Source: Mycteria americana (lineage: Eukaryota; Chordata; Aves; Ciconiiformes; Ciconiidae). Taken from it: a stretch of 64,000 nucleotides of DNA. The DNA lies in assembly GCF_035582795.1 (NCBI RefSeq), contig NC_134365.1, forward strand, positions 140,829,077 through 140,893,076, in the 5' to 3' direction. The translations under genes were made by a program, and so were the position numbers. The notes under the pieces were generated by a model. That model had not been told where the DNA came from. It searched no databases and saw nothing but the letters and a program-made list of their open reading frames with translations. Below, in pieces: positions 13,801 through 25,900 of the stretch. Each line of letters opens with the position of its first letter. Position 1 is the first letter of the stretch.

Positions 13801-14976
13801 TTCATTTTTTCAGAGAAACAGCTTTGTCTGCAAAATTTTTTGTCTTTGTGAGCAATGACCAGAAAAAGTTGAAGGTAAAGCCACAGAATGGTGGCCCCTG
13901 TCCACATATTCTACCTCCAACATAGCCAGTGTGGTTTTCCTTAAGAATAGCAAATTTGTCATACAGCAAATACACGACATGCTCCATATGGCTTATCATA
14001 GCCAAAAACACATGACAGAGAAAAGAAAGAAAATGCTTAGTATTACAAAATCAACAGACCTCATGCTCAGAAAAATGTAAGCAATTTATTACAAGTCTAA
14101 CTGGTATCATTACGCATGATTGTAAGAAAGCAGGGGAGTTTAATTGTTGGGAAGAAAACAATCAATCTTTTACTGGAATCCCAAGGATCAAGGCAAAAAA
14201 TGGCATTAAGCCCAGCTTTAATAACCTTCAATGACATATGAACCTTAATTTTCTTCAGTAGAAAGGTATTTTTTCTTCAAGTACATCTTTTTTCTTTTGG
14301 ACAGATATTTGACTACTGTAGAGCACATAATACACACAAGCTGCCTTCAATTAATTTTTTTATAAAGTATGTGGTGTCCAGTTCTGGATTAAGAAAATTT
14401 TTGGAACTAGAAATCTCTGAATATACCTTTTTAAATGTTTTTAAAGATTTTCTAACCCTTCTATGGTAAAATAGATGAATTAATTAAAAAGTTGATATAA
14501 CTGGTTTCTATGGAAATAAAGAAATTCTCAGCTCTCCAGCTGTAAAACTATATCGCCCTTTAATATAAGCGTACCCAATATTTGATAGATCTGCGATTGT
14601 TAATTATTCTTTCCAGTGTATCTGTCCCAAATTTCCCCTGTATATTTTTTCCCCCACTGGCTTATCTGCAAAGAAAATCCTAGCTGTTGTTAAATCCAAG
14701 TACAACTGAAAAAAACAGACCTTTGAATTTTCCCACAACACTTCTGCTTCTGCATTTCCTAGATGATGGATGAGGATTGGTTTGAGTCCAGGAGTTTTCC
14801 TGTGCACTATGCCATGAAAAGGTGGGGGTGAAACAAAACAGGAGAAATCTCAGCTAGGTTTTGTTGGGTTTGACCTACATTTCCTTCTTGTACTCCCATT
14901 GTATATACAAAAGTTTCGTCATTAAATTCCGTTCTCGTGTGCAGCCTGTGAACCATAGTAAAGTCTGCTGAAACTG

Positions 14977-15086
14977 GAATATATGCAAAGTTAAAATCTG
15001 TCTTTTAAGCATCTACAGACAGATGCTTAACTAACTCTATGAATATATGCAAAGTTAAAATCTGTCTTTTAAGCATCTACAGACAG
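14977..15086. repeat. Tandem duplication of a 46-bp segment, period 64
   Basis: Two identical 46-bp copies at 14977-15022 and 15041-15086, each starting GAATATATGCAAAG and ending CATCTACAGACAG, separated by 18 bases. No mismatches are seen, so the event is recent or has been homogenised. The first copy ends within a 10-bp hairpin (15005-15030). Confidence 0.97.
15005..15030. repeat. Perfect 10-bp hairpin at the duplication junction
   Basis: TTAAGCATCT (15005-15014), loop ACAGAC, then AGATGCTTAA (15021-15030). The right arm overlaps the end of the first duplicated copy and the spacer. The second copy has the left arm only, followed by AGAACCAAC. Confidence 0.95.
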
Positions 15087-15267
15087 AACCAACTCTGCTG
15101 AGAGAACTTAATACATCCTTTATCACACATATGATGCTGGGAAAGGTTAGAAAGAGACCAGGGAAGAAATGTCGGCCTTGACATTATCTCTCCCTTCCGT
15201 CATTCCTAGACTCATCCTATATAGGTGCACTCTTATTCAGTTAACTGATAACAAGATGTTTTGTCAG

Positions 15268-15771
15268 AAAACAGTACTGCATCCAGCTCTGGGACCCCCA
15301 GCACAAGAAAGACACAGATGTGTTAAGGTAGGTCCAGACGAGGGCCATGAAAATGAACAGAGAGCTGCAACACGTCTCCTGTGAAGAAAGGCTGAGAGAG
15401 TTGGGTTTATTCAGCCTGGGGAAGAGAAGGCTCCAGGAAGACCTTTCAGTATTAAAGGGGGCTTATAAGAAAGATGGAGAGAGACTTTTTACCAGGGCCT
15501 GTAGTGACAGGACAAGGGGAAATAGTTTTAAAGCAAAAAAGGATAGATTTAGATTAGATATAAGGAAGTCTTTTTTTTAAGATGAGGGTGGTGAGACACT
15601 GGAAGAGGTTGCCCAGAGAAGCTTTGGATGCCCCATCATTGGAAGTGTTCAAGATCAGGTTGGACAGGGCTTTGAGCATCTAGTGAATGATGTCCCTGCC
15701 CATGGCAGGGGTGTTGGACTAGATGATCTTTATTGGCCCCTTCCAACCCAAACCACCCTGTGTTTCTATGA
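15268..15771 (+). mobile_element. CR1 LINE, 5'-truncated and diverged, plus strand
   Basis: About 500 bp matching the 3' part of CR1 in plus orientation. Recognisable pieces are the ORF2 C-terminus ([20 protein letters not shown], then DRTRGNSFKAKKDRFRLDIR), GAGGGTGGTGAGACACTGGA, TGCCCAGAGAAGCTTTGGAT, CCCTGCCCATGGCAGGGG and the terminal GATGATCTT...TTTCTATGA. It has several substitutions and a T8 run in the C-terminal frame, so it is an older copy than the one at 46 kb. The two have different 3' ends (TTCTATGA here, repeats of CAGAATCA in the other), which points to different CR1 subfamilies. Confidence 0.95.
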
Positions 15772-17469
15772 AAATGTCCCTTGCCTTTTTACATTTGTGC
15801 CGGTATCCTGGTTCCATTTTATTTCCATTTTATTAATCTTCCTTTTTTCCCTTTTTCTTCTTCCCTCCCTGCCAGAAGAAAAATACTTTGGGCTACCAGA
15901 CAATGAAAATTTTAGAAAATGTGATTCTCCAATTCCTTTTTGGACGGGAAACAAACCAAAACCTCAAAAATGCTCAGAAGATTGGGAAAGACTTTCCTTC
16001 TCAATTCTGTTGAGAAGTTACATTCATGTCAGAAGTCACAGTTACATTCAACATATTGGTGAAATCTTGATCCAATTACATCTGTACAAAAAATTTCAAC
16101 TGATTTTAGCGGGAGATGCTCTTACATCATATCTTACATCCGCTGAGTATCCGAAAATATGACTCTCTACTGCCAAAAGATAAGAGAGACTACTCAGTAG
16201 TAGTGATCTAGATATCACTATTTTAACTTTTATCTGCAACAGGAAAAAGCTCTTCTCTGTTAGATATGTAATAGCCAGAGTGCTACGGCCTGGGATATTT
16301 CTTCTGAACTGCAGAACAGACCCAGTGTCCTTGGTACTGCTAAGCTGCAGAGCTACATCAGTTTGTATACAGCTGAATGAATTTTATTATACATTTAATA
16401 GACCTTGCTACCTCTCTAAAGCCAAAAAAGATACGAATACCAGTGTCAGTGCTTAAAGGTATCATTGCTGGTACTCTACCTAACACTGCCAAGCATACTA
16501 TTAATTATATAGGTGCCTCAAGTGACTTGCAGTTACATTAAGCGATCAGAGTAAAAACTTGCTGAATTTCAACCAGTTGGAAATGGCTGGTTGCTGCCCT
16601 GCTGTTTTGGTTGGATTCTAGCATTAAATCAGAAGGTACGTGAGTGAGTGTATGAAGATTCCCAATGGGCAAAAATTGTAATATGACAAAGGGAGCGTGA
16701 ATGACTCACAGCTATTTTAGGAAGAACTTGCTGTGACAAACTTAAAACCCTTAGGATGGATTTATAACTGCATTTATTTTCAGTACTACCTCCTGCTATA
16801 AAAAGGTGCAGAAATTATTTCATGTCTCTCTTGCTGGATGAAAGGCCCACACAAACAGGGTAATTGTAAACTCCAGGAAAACAAAGGGCAGCACAAAGAA
16901 AGGGGAAAATGTTTTCCAATCATAGTCTTTTTATGAATGACTTAAAACAACTGATTGCAGCTGACAGTACCCTCGTAAAGTCCAAAGACATTAGCTGATT
17001 GTATTGATCTCTATTCTATTGTAGTAAACCACTACCAGCTCCACATAAAATGACCACAGTTTGATAGCCTCTACGATGATACGTTTTGAAACCAAATCTT
17101 TGGAAGCTAAGTTTTACCGCTGCTCATTACTGCCTTTAAATTCAACTGGAAAAATGACATCATGCTCTTACATAGGCAATTATCAATGTTAGCTCTGGGG
17201 ACATTTGACTTTGAAGAGAACTAAATGATACAGTTGTTTGCATGCATAATACCCTGATATTTGCACAGGCTATATATATTTGCACAAGGCTGTGTTTATA
17301 CAGGTTCCTGTCTGAAGTGGCTAGCTAAAAACAAACTCCCTTCCTAAAGCTATATGATCATGTCAGCGTGGAAGGATGCCAGGTGGACTATGTCAGGCAA
17401 AGCACTTCACAGGCTTTTCGGATCCAAGCTGGTTTCAGGGGCTCAGCTGCCTCAAAACAGGGGGGTCTT

Positions 17470-18010
17470 GGGCTTCGCTGCACTTCTCTGTGCAGACGCG
17501 CCCCAGGGCTGCCTGGAGAGCTGTTTGGTGGCATCTCGGCTCTCAGCTGTGCATCGGGGCTCTGTGTCCGCAGGCAGACGGCCAGGCCGGAGGAGGAAGG
17601 GGCATGGGCTGGTGGGTGTTCCTGCATCCCGCTCCCGGCTGGAGCTGGGGTGCAGCCAGTTTAGAGACAGCCTTTACATTTTCACTGGAGGCTGAAATTA
17701 TCTTTAATGGCTTACAGGTTTAGCCCAGATTCCGTAAACACTTAAACATTTGGGAACGGTCGGGGCTGTGGCAGTGGTGGTGCTGGAGTAGCGCCGGTGC
17801 CTGCCAGCAGAGCACGGCCATGCAGGCGGGAGGGACGCCCGAGCCCCCCATTCCATCCTCCCAGCCCAGCTGGTGCTGAGCTGGTGCTGAGTGAAGGAAG
17901 GAGCCCAGAGGAGTTATCGGGAGGTGAGCCTGGGGAGGGCTACCGGAGGCAGCAGGACGGCACGCTGCCATGGGGAGCTCTCCTCCTTTCCCTCCCGCCG
18001 CGTGTGCCAG
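17470..18010. other. GC-rich stretch without a recognised gene
   Basis: Higher GC and scattered CpGs than the neighbourhood, with several overlapping open frames on both strands (up to 115 codons) that reflect low stop-codon density. It contains a short tandem repeat of GAGCTGGTGCT near 17868-17890. A related GC-rich patch lies at about 18555-18665. I see no splice-bounded exon. Confidence 0.5.
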
Positions 18011-19917
18011 CTGCCTGGCCCTGCTCCTCAGGAACAGCTAAGCATCATCTTGAACTCATTAAAATTGTCCTCATCTCTTATGGCTTTTTTTCTTTTTTTT
18101 TGTTTTCCCCACAAACAAACTGTGTTTGCCCTCTCTTCGTCTACAAAACAAGTGTGATATCCAGCAATCTGGTAACCCCTCAAGATACTTGTTTTAATAC
18201 ACTGGCCTTTCACTTCTGAAGATTTGAGAGTCCTCTGGGGGCCAAGAAAACCTTAACAGTGAAATTCAAAGGGACGTGGAAATGTTTTGGTTTGGATTCA
18301 TTAAATATCTTACATGCGTGAAAGACTTCTTTACTAGTTTTTCTAGTAAGTCCAATCCGGCACGTTGTATTCTGGAACTAGATTTGATCCGAGACATTTC
18401 TCCTGCTAAAAATGTCCGGCTGAGTCGTAGGAAGATGGATGATGTCTCTGGTCCAAGACCCAATACCTGGCAGGGAGGGCTCTGCACTGCGTGAGGAAGG
18501 GAAAACGCTTGGGGGACAGTAGCCATCATCAGGATGTGTCTAACCTGCTCCATGGGCAACTGCGCAGACACCCCTGCCGTCCCCCCAAACGCAGGGAGCA
18601 GCGCTGGCTCCAGGGCAGCCGTGGGTCCCGCGGGAGGTATTTGTGCCCCGAGTCCCCCCCGTGCTCTGGGGGACTCCTCAGAAACGCTGGGACTGTTTCA
18701 GCATTAGAAATCCCTGCCTTCAGAAATTAAAGCTGTAACTGTTCCCTCTCAGCTACAAAGGCTTCCGCTAATGGCTTTGGCAGGAGCAGGTGCCCAATTA
18801 GCCAAACGAAAGAGCAGCTGCTGGCCCCTGCATACAGCAGAGATACCCAGACCAGGGATGAAGAAATCAGAGGCACTGACACGGCTTTGAGAAGTAGTGA
18901 TGAAGAAATGTAAATACATCCATAAAATTCCTGGCAGATTCTCTTCCTTGGTGAAGAAATTAAGATGCATTTTGTCCCCTGTTAAAGCTTTATATTTTTT
19001 CTGTCACTTAGAGGAGCTGCTGAGATGTTTCTTTTTAAAATGTGATATTAAGAAATCAGAGTCAAAGGCACATTGGTGGCTTTTCCGTCTGGCTGCTAAA
19101 TGGCTGTCTCAGAAAGTATACAGCTCTATTTTTAGGGAGGAAATGGTTTTATGGATTAAAATTCAAAGGATAAGGTAAACAATTGCACATAACTCTACCG
19201 CTAAAGATGATTTTTCCCTTCAGTGCAAGTTAGTGCTTTCCCAACAGGCTGATGAAAGAGGCCCTCGCTGCTTTTTTTCCCTGTATAGGCTACACAGGGT
19301 CTCAGGTGAACTAATAAAATATGGAAGAGCAGCACGAGTGTAGCTGGAGGAGAGAGGGGAGGGGGAGGTAAAGCCAGCAAAATTACCTTCTGATCCTCAG
19401 CTATCCCAGCTGGAATTAGATTATGTCACTTGTGAATATTTCATAGTTACCAGCTGAAAGACATCTAGTCAAGCAATTAAAGCCAATCAGTGGAAGATCT
19501 GATTGTTTTGCTTCTCAGCCAGCTAAAATAAGCCACGAGTTGTATTAACATTTTAAGGGGAAAAACAAGAAAAGCAATACACTTGGTCCTACGGTCGACA
19601 GGACGGCAATTTTGTCAGCGAGTGCACGTTGCTGAGCGGTAATTGCAGAGAACAAACCGGCCAGGGGAACAGCTCAGGGACTCCCGTGGGAGGCAATATG
19701 CCAGGGCAGGGTGGGCGCGCATCTGTGGTGCCCTGGTCCAAGCGCGGGGCATCAAGGAAAACCCCCTCTTCCTACCTGATTAAAGCACGCTGGAGGATGT
19801 TTGGATAGCTTAGAAGGCCTTCCCCTGAATCCCATCTCTAAGCTAAATTCCCACTGATATGAAAGGCAATAGTCTGAAGGAGGCAGCAGAGGCAGAGCTT
19901 CATGTTGCAACCTAGCT

Positions 19918-19997
19918 CCCCCCCCTTTTTCCCCCACCTTCCCCCCCCTTTTCCTCCCCACCTCCCCCCCCCCCCCCCCGTTTTCCCCCCCTTTTTT
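19918..19997 (-). repeat. C-rich tract; strong G-quadruplex potential on the minus strand
   Basis: About 80 bases consisting almost only of C and T, with repeated C5-C8 runs and one run of 16 C (19964-19979), ending in T9. On the minus strand this gives many G-runs separated by short A-rich loops. The polypurine/polypyrimidine strand bias also allows triplex formation. The homopolymer lengths may be inaccurate in the assembly. Confidence 0.95.
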
Positions 19998-22900
19998 TTT
20001 CTGATGTGATGCTAGGGCCATGGAGCAGATTGATTGCAGTAGAGAGCAGAAACAAAGTTCTTGTTTCCTGAGCACCAGTGCACCAGGAGAAATTAAACCT
20101 AACGTTCATTTTCTAGAATAGCATTAACTTCTATGAAGAAATGAATTGTTCAGCTGGCCTCTTAATCTAGATGACAGTTTTATTACAATTAAAATATCAC
20201 CTCTAGGAGGCCCTTTGTTTGCATTTGACAGATTTTATTGTGTTTATATAGGCTAATGAAGCAGAATGAAATTATGCAGCTTATATTAAATTTAAATGAC
20301 TGATTTATTGTATTTAAAACCCCAAATTTATCACACATGTTCTTTAATGCCACACAAACTACATTAGTTCACTGCTGGTTTACATTCTACTTCAGTGATT
20401 TGCCCAATCGAATAAGGTTTTGTGAGTGCACTAAAATAAAGTGAATTAGTGTCCAAATAGTTAAAATGGGAAAGACTGTCTCTAAGCATTTTAGAAGGGT
20501 AAAAATAATGTGATGCTAGGTCTAGCCTGTGCTTCAGGTCAGTGGCTCTAATTTCATGGGTTACCATCAGCAATTTCACTGAAGGGCTTTAATTTGAGCC
20601 TTTGCCAGCTGAGCTCAACTTTCCACCCATTCATTTCTGTTGTTGAGCTTTCTTGTTACTTATTTTTATTGATCTAGCAAACTCTGTTATTCCCCATTGA
20701 ACATGCAGCTCAGATGGTCCCTACTGCATACAGTATTCGATAGAAAGGAGCAGCGAGTATTCAGGTTTCCATGTAAGTACTGAGCTGATCACCATAAATC
20801 TGAATACAACCTGATTCACATTAATATTTTCTGATGATGGAATTCCTCTCGCTTTACTTTAGATTTCTGTCCCATAGATGCTTACAGCTCATCTAGTTAC
20901 TCCATGTTTTCTTCCTTCATTAACAGAAAGAATTAGATACGTGGTGAGATTTCACTGGGTATGTATTTTAGATGCTGACTTTAGGATGTGTTGTGCTGTA
21001 ATGCCTCTATTCCTTTCCATATAGAGGAAGCCAAAGGTGATTAGTTCAGACGTAGAAGACATCTACAGTGCAGAAATCTGTTTAGTCAGATTAATCCCAG
21101 GGCTAATATCTGAAGTATTGCCAGTCACAGTGAATACTGGTACTTTTTATTGTCAATACAAGCATAAATGAAGGGCTTGGGATAAAACTTTCTGTAAATC
21201 AACCTCCAAAACAAATAAGTGGAATCACTGCTATTAGGGTGTATCAGACTTTATGCTAGGAAGCTTTAAGTAAACCAAGAAGTGCTATTTAAGAATAACA
21301 ATTTTGCTGAAAACTTGACTTTCAGGGAATAAATTAATTTCATATATCCGGTTTGAATCTGATAAACAATTTTGGCCAGAGGAACTACGGAAGGAGAATT
21401 TCAGAAGATCATTTTTCTTTTTTAACAGCAGTGCTTGGTGAACTCCTGACATCACTGATTTATTTTCCTTTGTACTGTTGCTATATCTTCAGCTTGGCTT
21501 TCCACTTTGGCTATTAGCTCATTGACATATATAGTTTCATACGTAATACTATGGGGAAAGAAAGATATCGGGGCTGATTTTCTGCTTAGTTATTAAAATG
21601 GTATGACTGAGTGAACAACTTAAATTATTTCTGTGATTAAATGTATTGTGTAACAATACAGATATTTGTGGGTATGAGTAAGTTGGACCTAGGAGTCAGC
21701 TTTAGTTTCTAGGACTTTATGCAGGATGATGAGTCTCATTACCCTCATCCTTCAGCTCCCAGCTGTCTGTACATACGGTCTGTAGCGTATGGATTTGTCT
21801 TGCCTGTGGGTGGCATCCACCAGTTTCATCAGCAGAAAGCTTCGTTTAATCTTCAGGACTCAACTGTGCCGATATCAGTTTCTCTTCAGTGTAAGTAAAG
21901 ATTCAGTAGCTTGCATTCCTTTGTGGTGCCTTATTTGAACTATAGAAAACTAGGTTTAAGCAGGAAACAAGGTGGAAATAGGGTCCTGGCAGATCGTTCC
22001 TACTTCTTGCTAACTCCTCGCTCAGCCATGGAGAACATGTGGGCTCACAGACTTGTTAAGTACTTATAGTGTACAGGGATTTGGCAACTGCCATGCATCA
22101 GAGCTAGGGAATCTCAGAAAACAGGATCTTTTTTAAAATATAAAGACTCTGATTCTGAAATACTTACTTTTTATACCTGATACGAGAAGCAACTGTGTCT
22201 GGTCATATAAGTTTAGCATGAATTTTCTTCTGCATGACTCACTTGAGGAAATAACACTTCTCTCCAATTGAATTTCTGGTGAGAAAAGTTAACACACACA
22301 GAACCCAATACTGAAAAACACAGCTGCTTTAATATACCATAGTTGTCCTCCCTAAAATCAAGGAGCGAGGTTATGGCCTGTCCTGCAGCAAAGGACCTAG
22401 ACCGAAGTCCCATGTGTTGCCCCTTTCAAAGTTTCTAGCCTGAGGACGGATTTGTGTCTCTAAGACAGGGCCAGGGTCCTGTCCACAGATCACATGAAGA
22501 GCCCAGAAGCCCTGGCAATCCTGGAAAGCTCGTTAGTGAAGAACATGAGTTGCCATGGGAGCCTTTCTTATATCAAAAAAAGAAAAAGAAAGAAAACAAA
22601 AAAGACTAGCATGTCTTTGAGTGCGGGAACAATATACTTCCTCCCTGGAGCAGCATCACATATTCCTTGCTGTCTGACTCGTCTGGCTTCTGTCCTTTTT
22701 GCTCCACGTAAATCACAGTGATGCAATGAGCCTTACAAGCAAAATTGTTCCTGTGTGCTAATGATGTGCTTGCCCACTTGGTGTTGTTAAATAATGCCTA
22801 GATAAACTGTTGTATTTTGCAGCAGGTAATTTGTTATAAAATAGGTATCAGGTTTGCAATGTTGAAAAAGATGAAGAATTTGTGACAAAAAAGGAAAAGG

Positions 22901-25900
22901 TTCTTTCTGTGAGCTTGTGTAAAGAATATCTATCAAGGAAGGGTCTTGTCTCTGTGTATGGATCAGCTATAAGTTGGACACAATATCCTTGAAATTGATG
23001 AAGCTGTTCAGAGTTAGAGATACGAAGAAGTCTGTAGAGACATTTAATGCTGTAGACATGGCTTTGCATTGCCACACTTATCTGGGAATAATATGCTAGA
23101 TAGGATTTTGGTGGTTTCTTTGTGATAATTGAATAACTTCCTAGTGTCTTAGGATAGCAAAATTAAACATGTAAATATGTGATTGTGCGCTGCTTTCCCC
23201 CTCATTTTTGTGATGTGATGAGTGACTCATTGCTTTTTCCTCTGGCCAGTTTTTGGGTGCAAGTTGGACAAGACAGTCTCATGGAGGGCCTGAGGACCAC
23301 AGAGGGCTGTCTTTACTTCAAACTAACTGGACAAAGCCCTAAAGGTTTTAAATGTTTATTGACAGCTCATGCTGTTAGAGAGTCTATACTTTCATTTTAA
23401 TGCTGTTATTTTCATTTTTCATTAAGTCATTTGAATTAGGAAAGGAAGATATTCCTTTCTGCAGTTTATGGGCAGAAATCTGTATTTTAGTGTATTTAAT
23501 CAGGCCTGTTACAACCATTGAGACCGTGCAGTCCAGGCTGTATATGGTAAGGCTATATGGAGTAGAAGTGAATATGCCAAAAAAGCAGTCAGCCCCTACA
23601 GTTGCCAGAAAAGGTGTTAATATTTTTCTCCATTCTAGTAGAAGCTCATTGGGATATGCAAAACTTGTTCGTTAGGCACCACTGCAGAGTGACAGATGCT
23701 GACATATATAATTTGACAGCTGCAAATACCAGGTACTAGAAAGTGTCATTTCCCATAAGTATAAAATAATGGGTCATTATTCCCTGACAGATTAAAAACC
23801 AAGTACTATGAATAAATGAATCAGTAATCCTGCGTACTTTAAAAGAAAAATAGAACATTCTTTTTCTTCTTCCAGAAATAAAGGTGATTTCCTTTGTTCT
23901 CCTCTCACCTGTGTGCATCGCCGTCAATTGCCAACCCACTGACGAGGTGGAGCAGAGGAGGCAGTCGCTCACACCGTCTACTTAAGGCATTTAAGGCCTT
24001 TATGTTTCCAGAAGAGGGATGCTGGTTCCCTAGGTAGCCAGTGCAGAAATGGCACATGCATCCAGCAGATAGTTCAGAGGAGAGGCTTGTGGTCTTTTTG
24101 ATCGCAAGAGGGTCCCAGGAGCACAGGCTAGCTGCCTGTTATGAAGGGTGCAAATACTTGCCTCTCGAGGGTTACCTGTCCTGCTTTGTGCTCATCGATA
24201 GGACGCATGCTGTTACTTGGCCCCATAGGAGGCCCTCAGCTGTGACTGCTTCTTGCTTTTAATTCTGAGCCCACGTTTCTACTGCTGGGGCACTAGCCAC
24301 AGTGTCCTTCCTCAGGCAGACAGCCAACAGTGGGCGACCCCTGAGATTTCGGAAGGAGCACCGTTAGGTATCTTTGTCTTGCTCAGGGCAGGGGGAAATC
24401 TGTTCAGTGGTTGGAATTGCAGCGCAGGAGGGGAGCAGGGACGGATCACGCTCAGCAGAGCTCTGCTGGGGTTGTGCTCGCTGGGCTCACCGGAGGGGAC
24501 GTGTCTCGCTGGGGGCTGGAGTGATGCTCTTGCCTAATGCAGCCTGAGTCCTAAAACAAGCCACCGGGCACCATTCCCAATATGAATACACTTAACACAC
24601 TTAACAGGACGCTAGTTCATGTCAAATTGGTTTCCAGTGCCTGCCTGTACTTACCAGCCTCCCACCTACAAATATGGCTATACCGTACACTGCGATTAGC
24701 AGTTAAAACATGGCTATAATATATCTTCTTTCCTCCCTCCTACCTGATTATCAAACCCATCCTCACAATAACATTATATTGCACTAGATGTTGTTGAGGC
24801 TGAAGGCTGTTCTCCAGCTGAGGCTGTGGGTATTGTCCAGCCACAATAACTCCATCGTTGTTGTGGAAAGGAGCGTGGCAGGGACTATGGCAGTGCTTTT
24901 GAGACATTGGAGAAGTCACCTGAAGAGAGGATATCTCTTGACATCTAGCTAAGTAGGCTCTGACAATCCTTCCCAGAAGCTCTGCAAGTGCTCTTTGCTG
25001 CTTGAGAAAAGTGCTCTTTGGTGTCTTTTGGGACAATGTTTTCTTTTGTGCATTAGGTACTTTCAAAAAGAAGCATTATTTATTCATTTATTTCAGCTTC
25101 TTTAAATCTACGTGCCTCAGATGTAACACGAGATAGGGCCATTACAACTGACAAGTTTGAGCTCTTGTATAATGGAGGCCTCACAGAATTTCACTCTAAT
25201 TCCTGCATTAGGGACTTGCTCTTTTTTTCATATAAGCACAACTGCTCACATAAAAGACAAATAAAATAATGCCTTCACCCATTACTTACTGTACCTGTGT
25301 TGGTAAGGTTTTTAACAAAATACTTAAAGATTTAAATGTAACTTGCATTATACTGCCAGAGCAGTATAGAGATTTAGATGCTTTAGCAAATCATGTCATG
25401 TTTAAGATCTGTTCCGTGTGTTGATTTTTAGGAAATTATGCTTGCTACTGTCTTTGTGTGCAGCAGATTAATTAGAAGCATGATAAAACCAACTGGAAAA
25501 ACAACATTGAGGTTAATGGGTGGATTTCCTATAATCTTTGGGGTTCAAGACATTTTTTCACATCTTCTACATTTAGCACAGTAGCCTTCTGGTCTGTGAC
25601 TGGGCTCCTAGGAACTACAATCATATAAATAATAATTAGATGGAAGTTAAAAACAACATGACCATACTGAACAAATATGCATAACTGCAAATGTGTCTGT
25701 ATCAGTGGGAGTGAAAGAAAGTGAATATACTCCAACTGTTCAGATTTTAATACCTCGTTACCCAGAGATCATAAATATTTATTTAAGGGATGGATTAAAG
25801 GGCACTCTTCCCCTTCCCCAAAACCCCCTTCCCCCTTGTTTCTTCTCCCATATTTTACAATTGACGGTTATTCAGAGATCTACAGAATTTGTTGAGGTTT

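Larger units (their letters stand above)
2524..15267. other. Intergenic sequence without recognised genes
   Basis: Unique, mostly AT-rich sequence. It contains only simple repeats, the 46-bp duplication at 14977-15086 and a small GC-rich patch at about 10060-10215. No MID1 exon, RNA gene or interspersed repeat was recognised. Confidence 0.6.

Noticed and set aside
15683..16162. 159-codon plus-strand frame
   Set aside because: It begins inside the 3' end of the CR1 and runs into unrelated unique sequence. The translation is low-complexity hydrophobic sequence without a known domain.
17354..17723. Three overlapping plus-strand frames of about 100 codons
   Set aside because: All frames are open because the stretch is GC-rich; none has a recognisable domain or exon boundaries.
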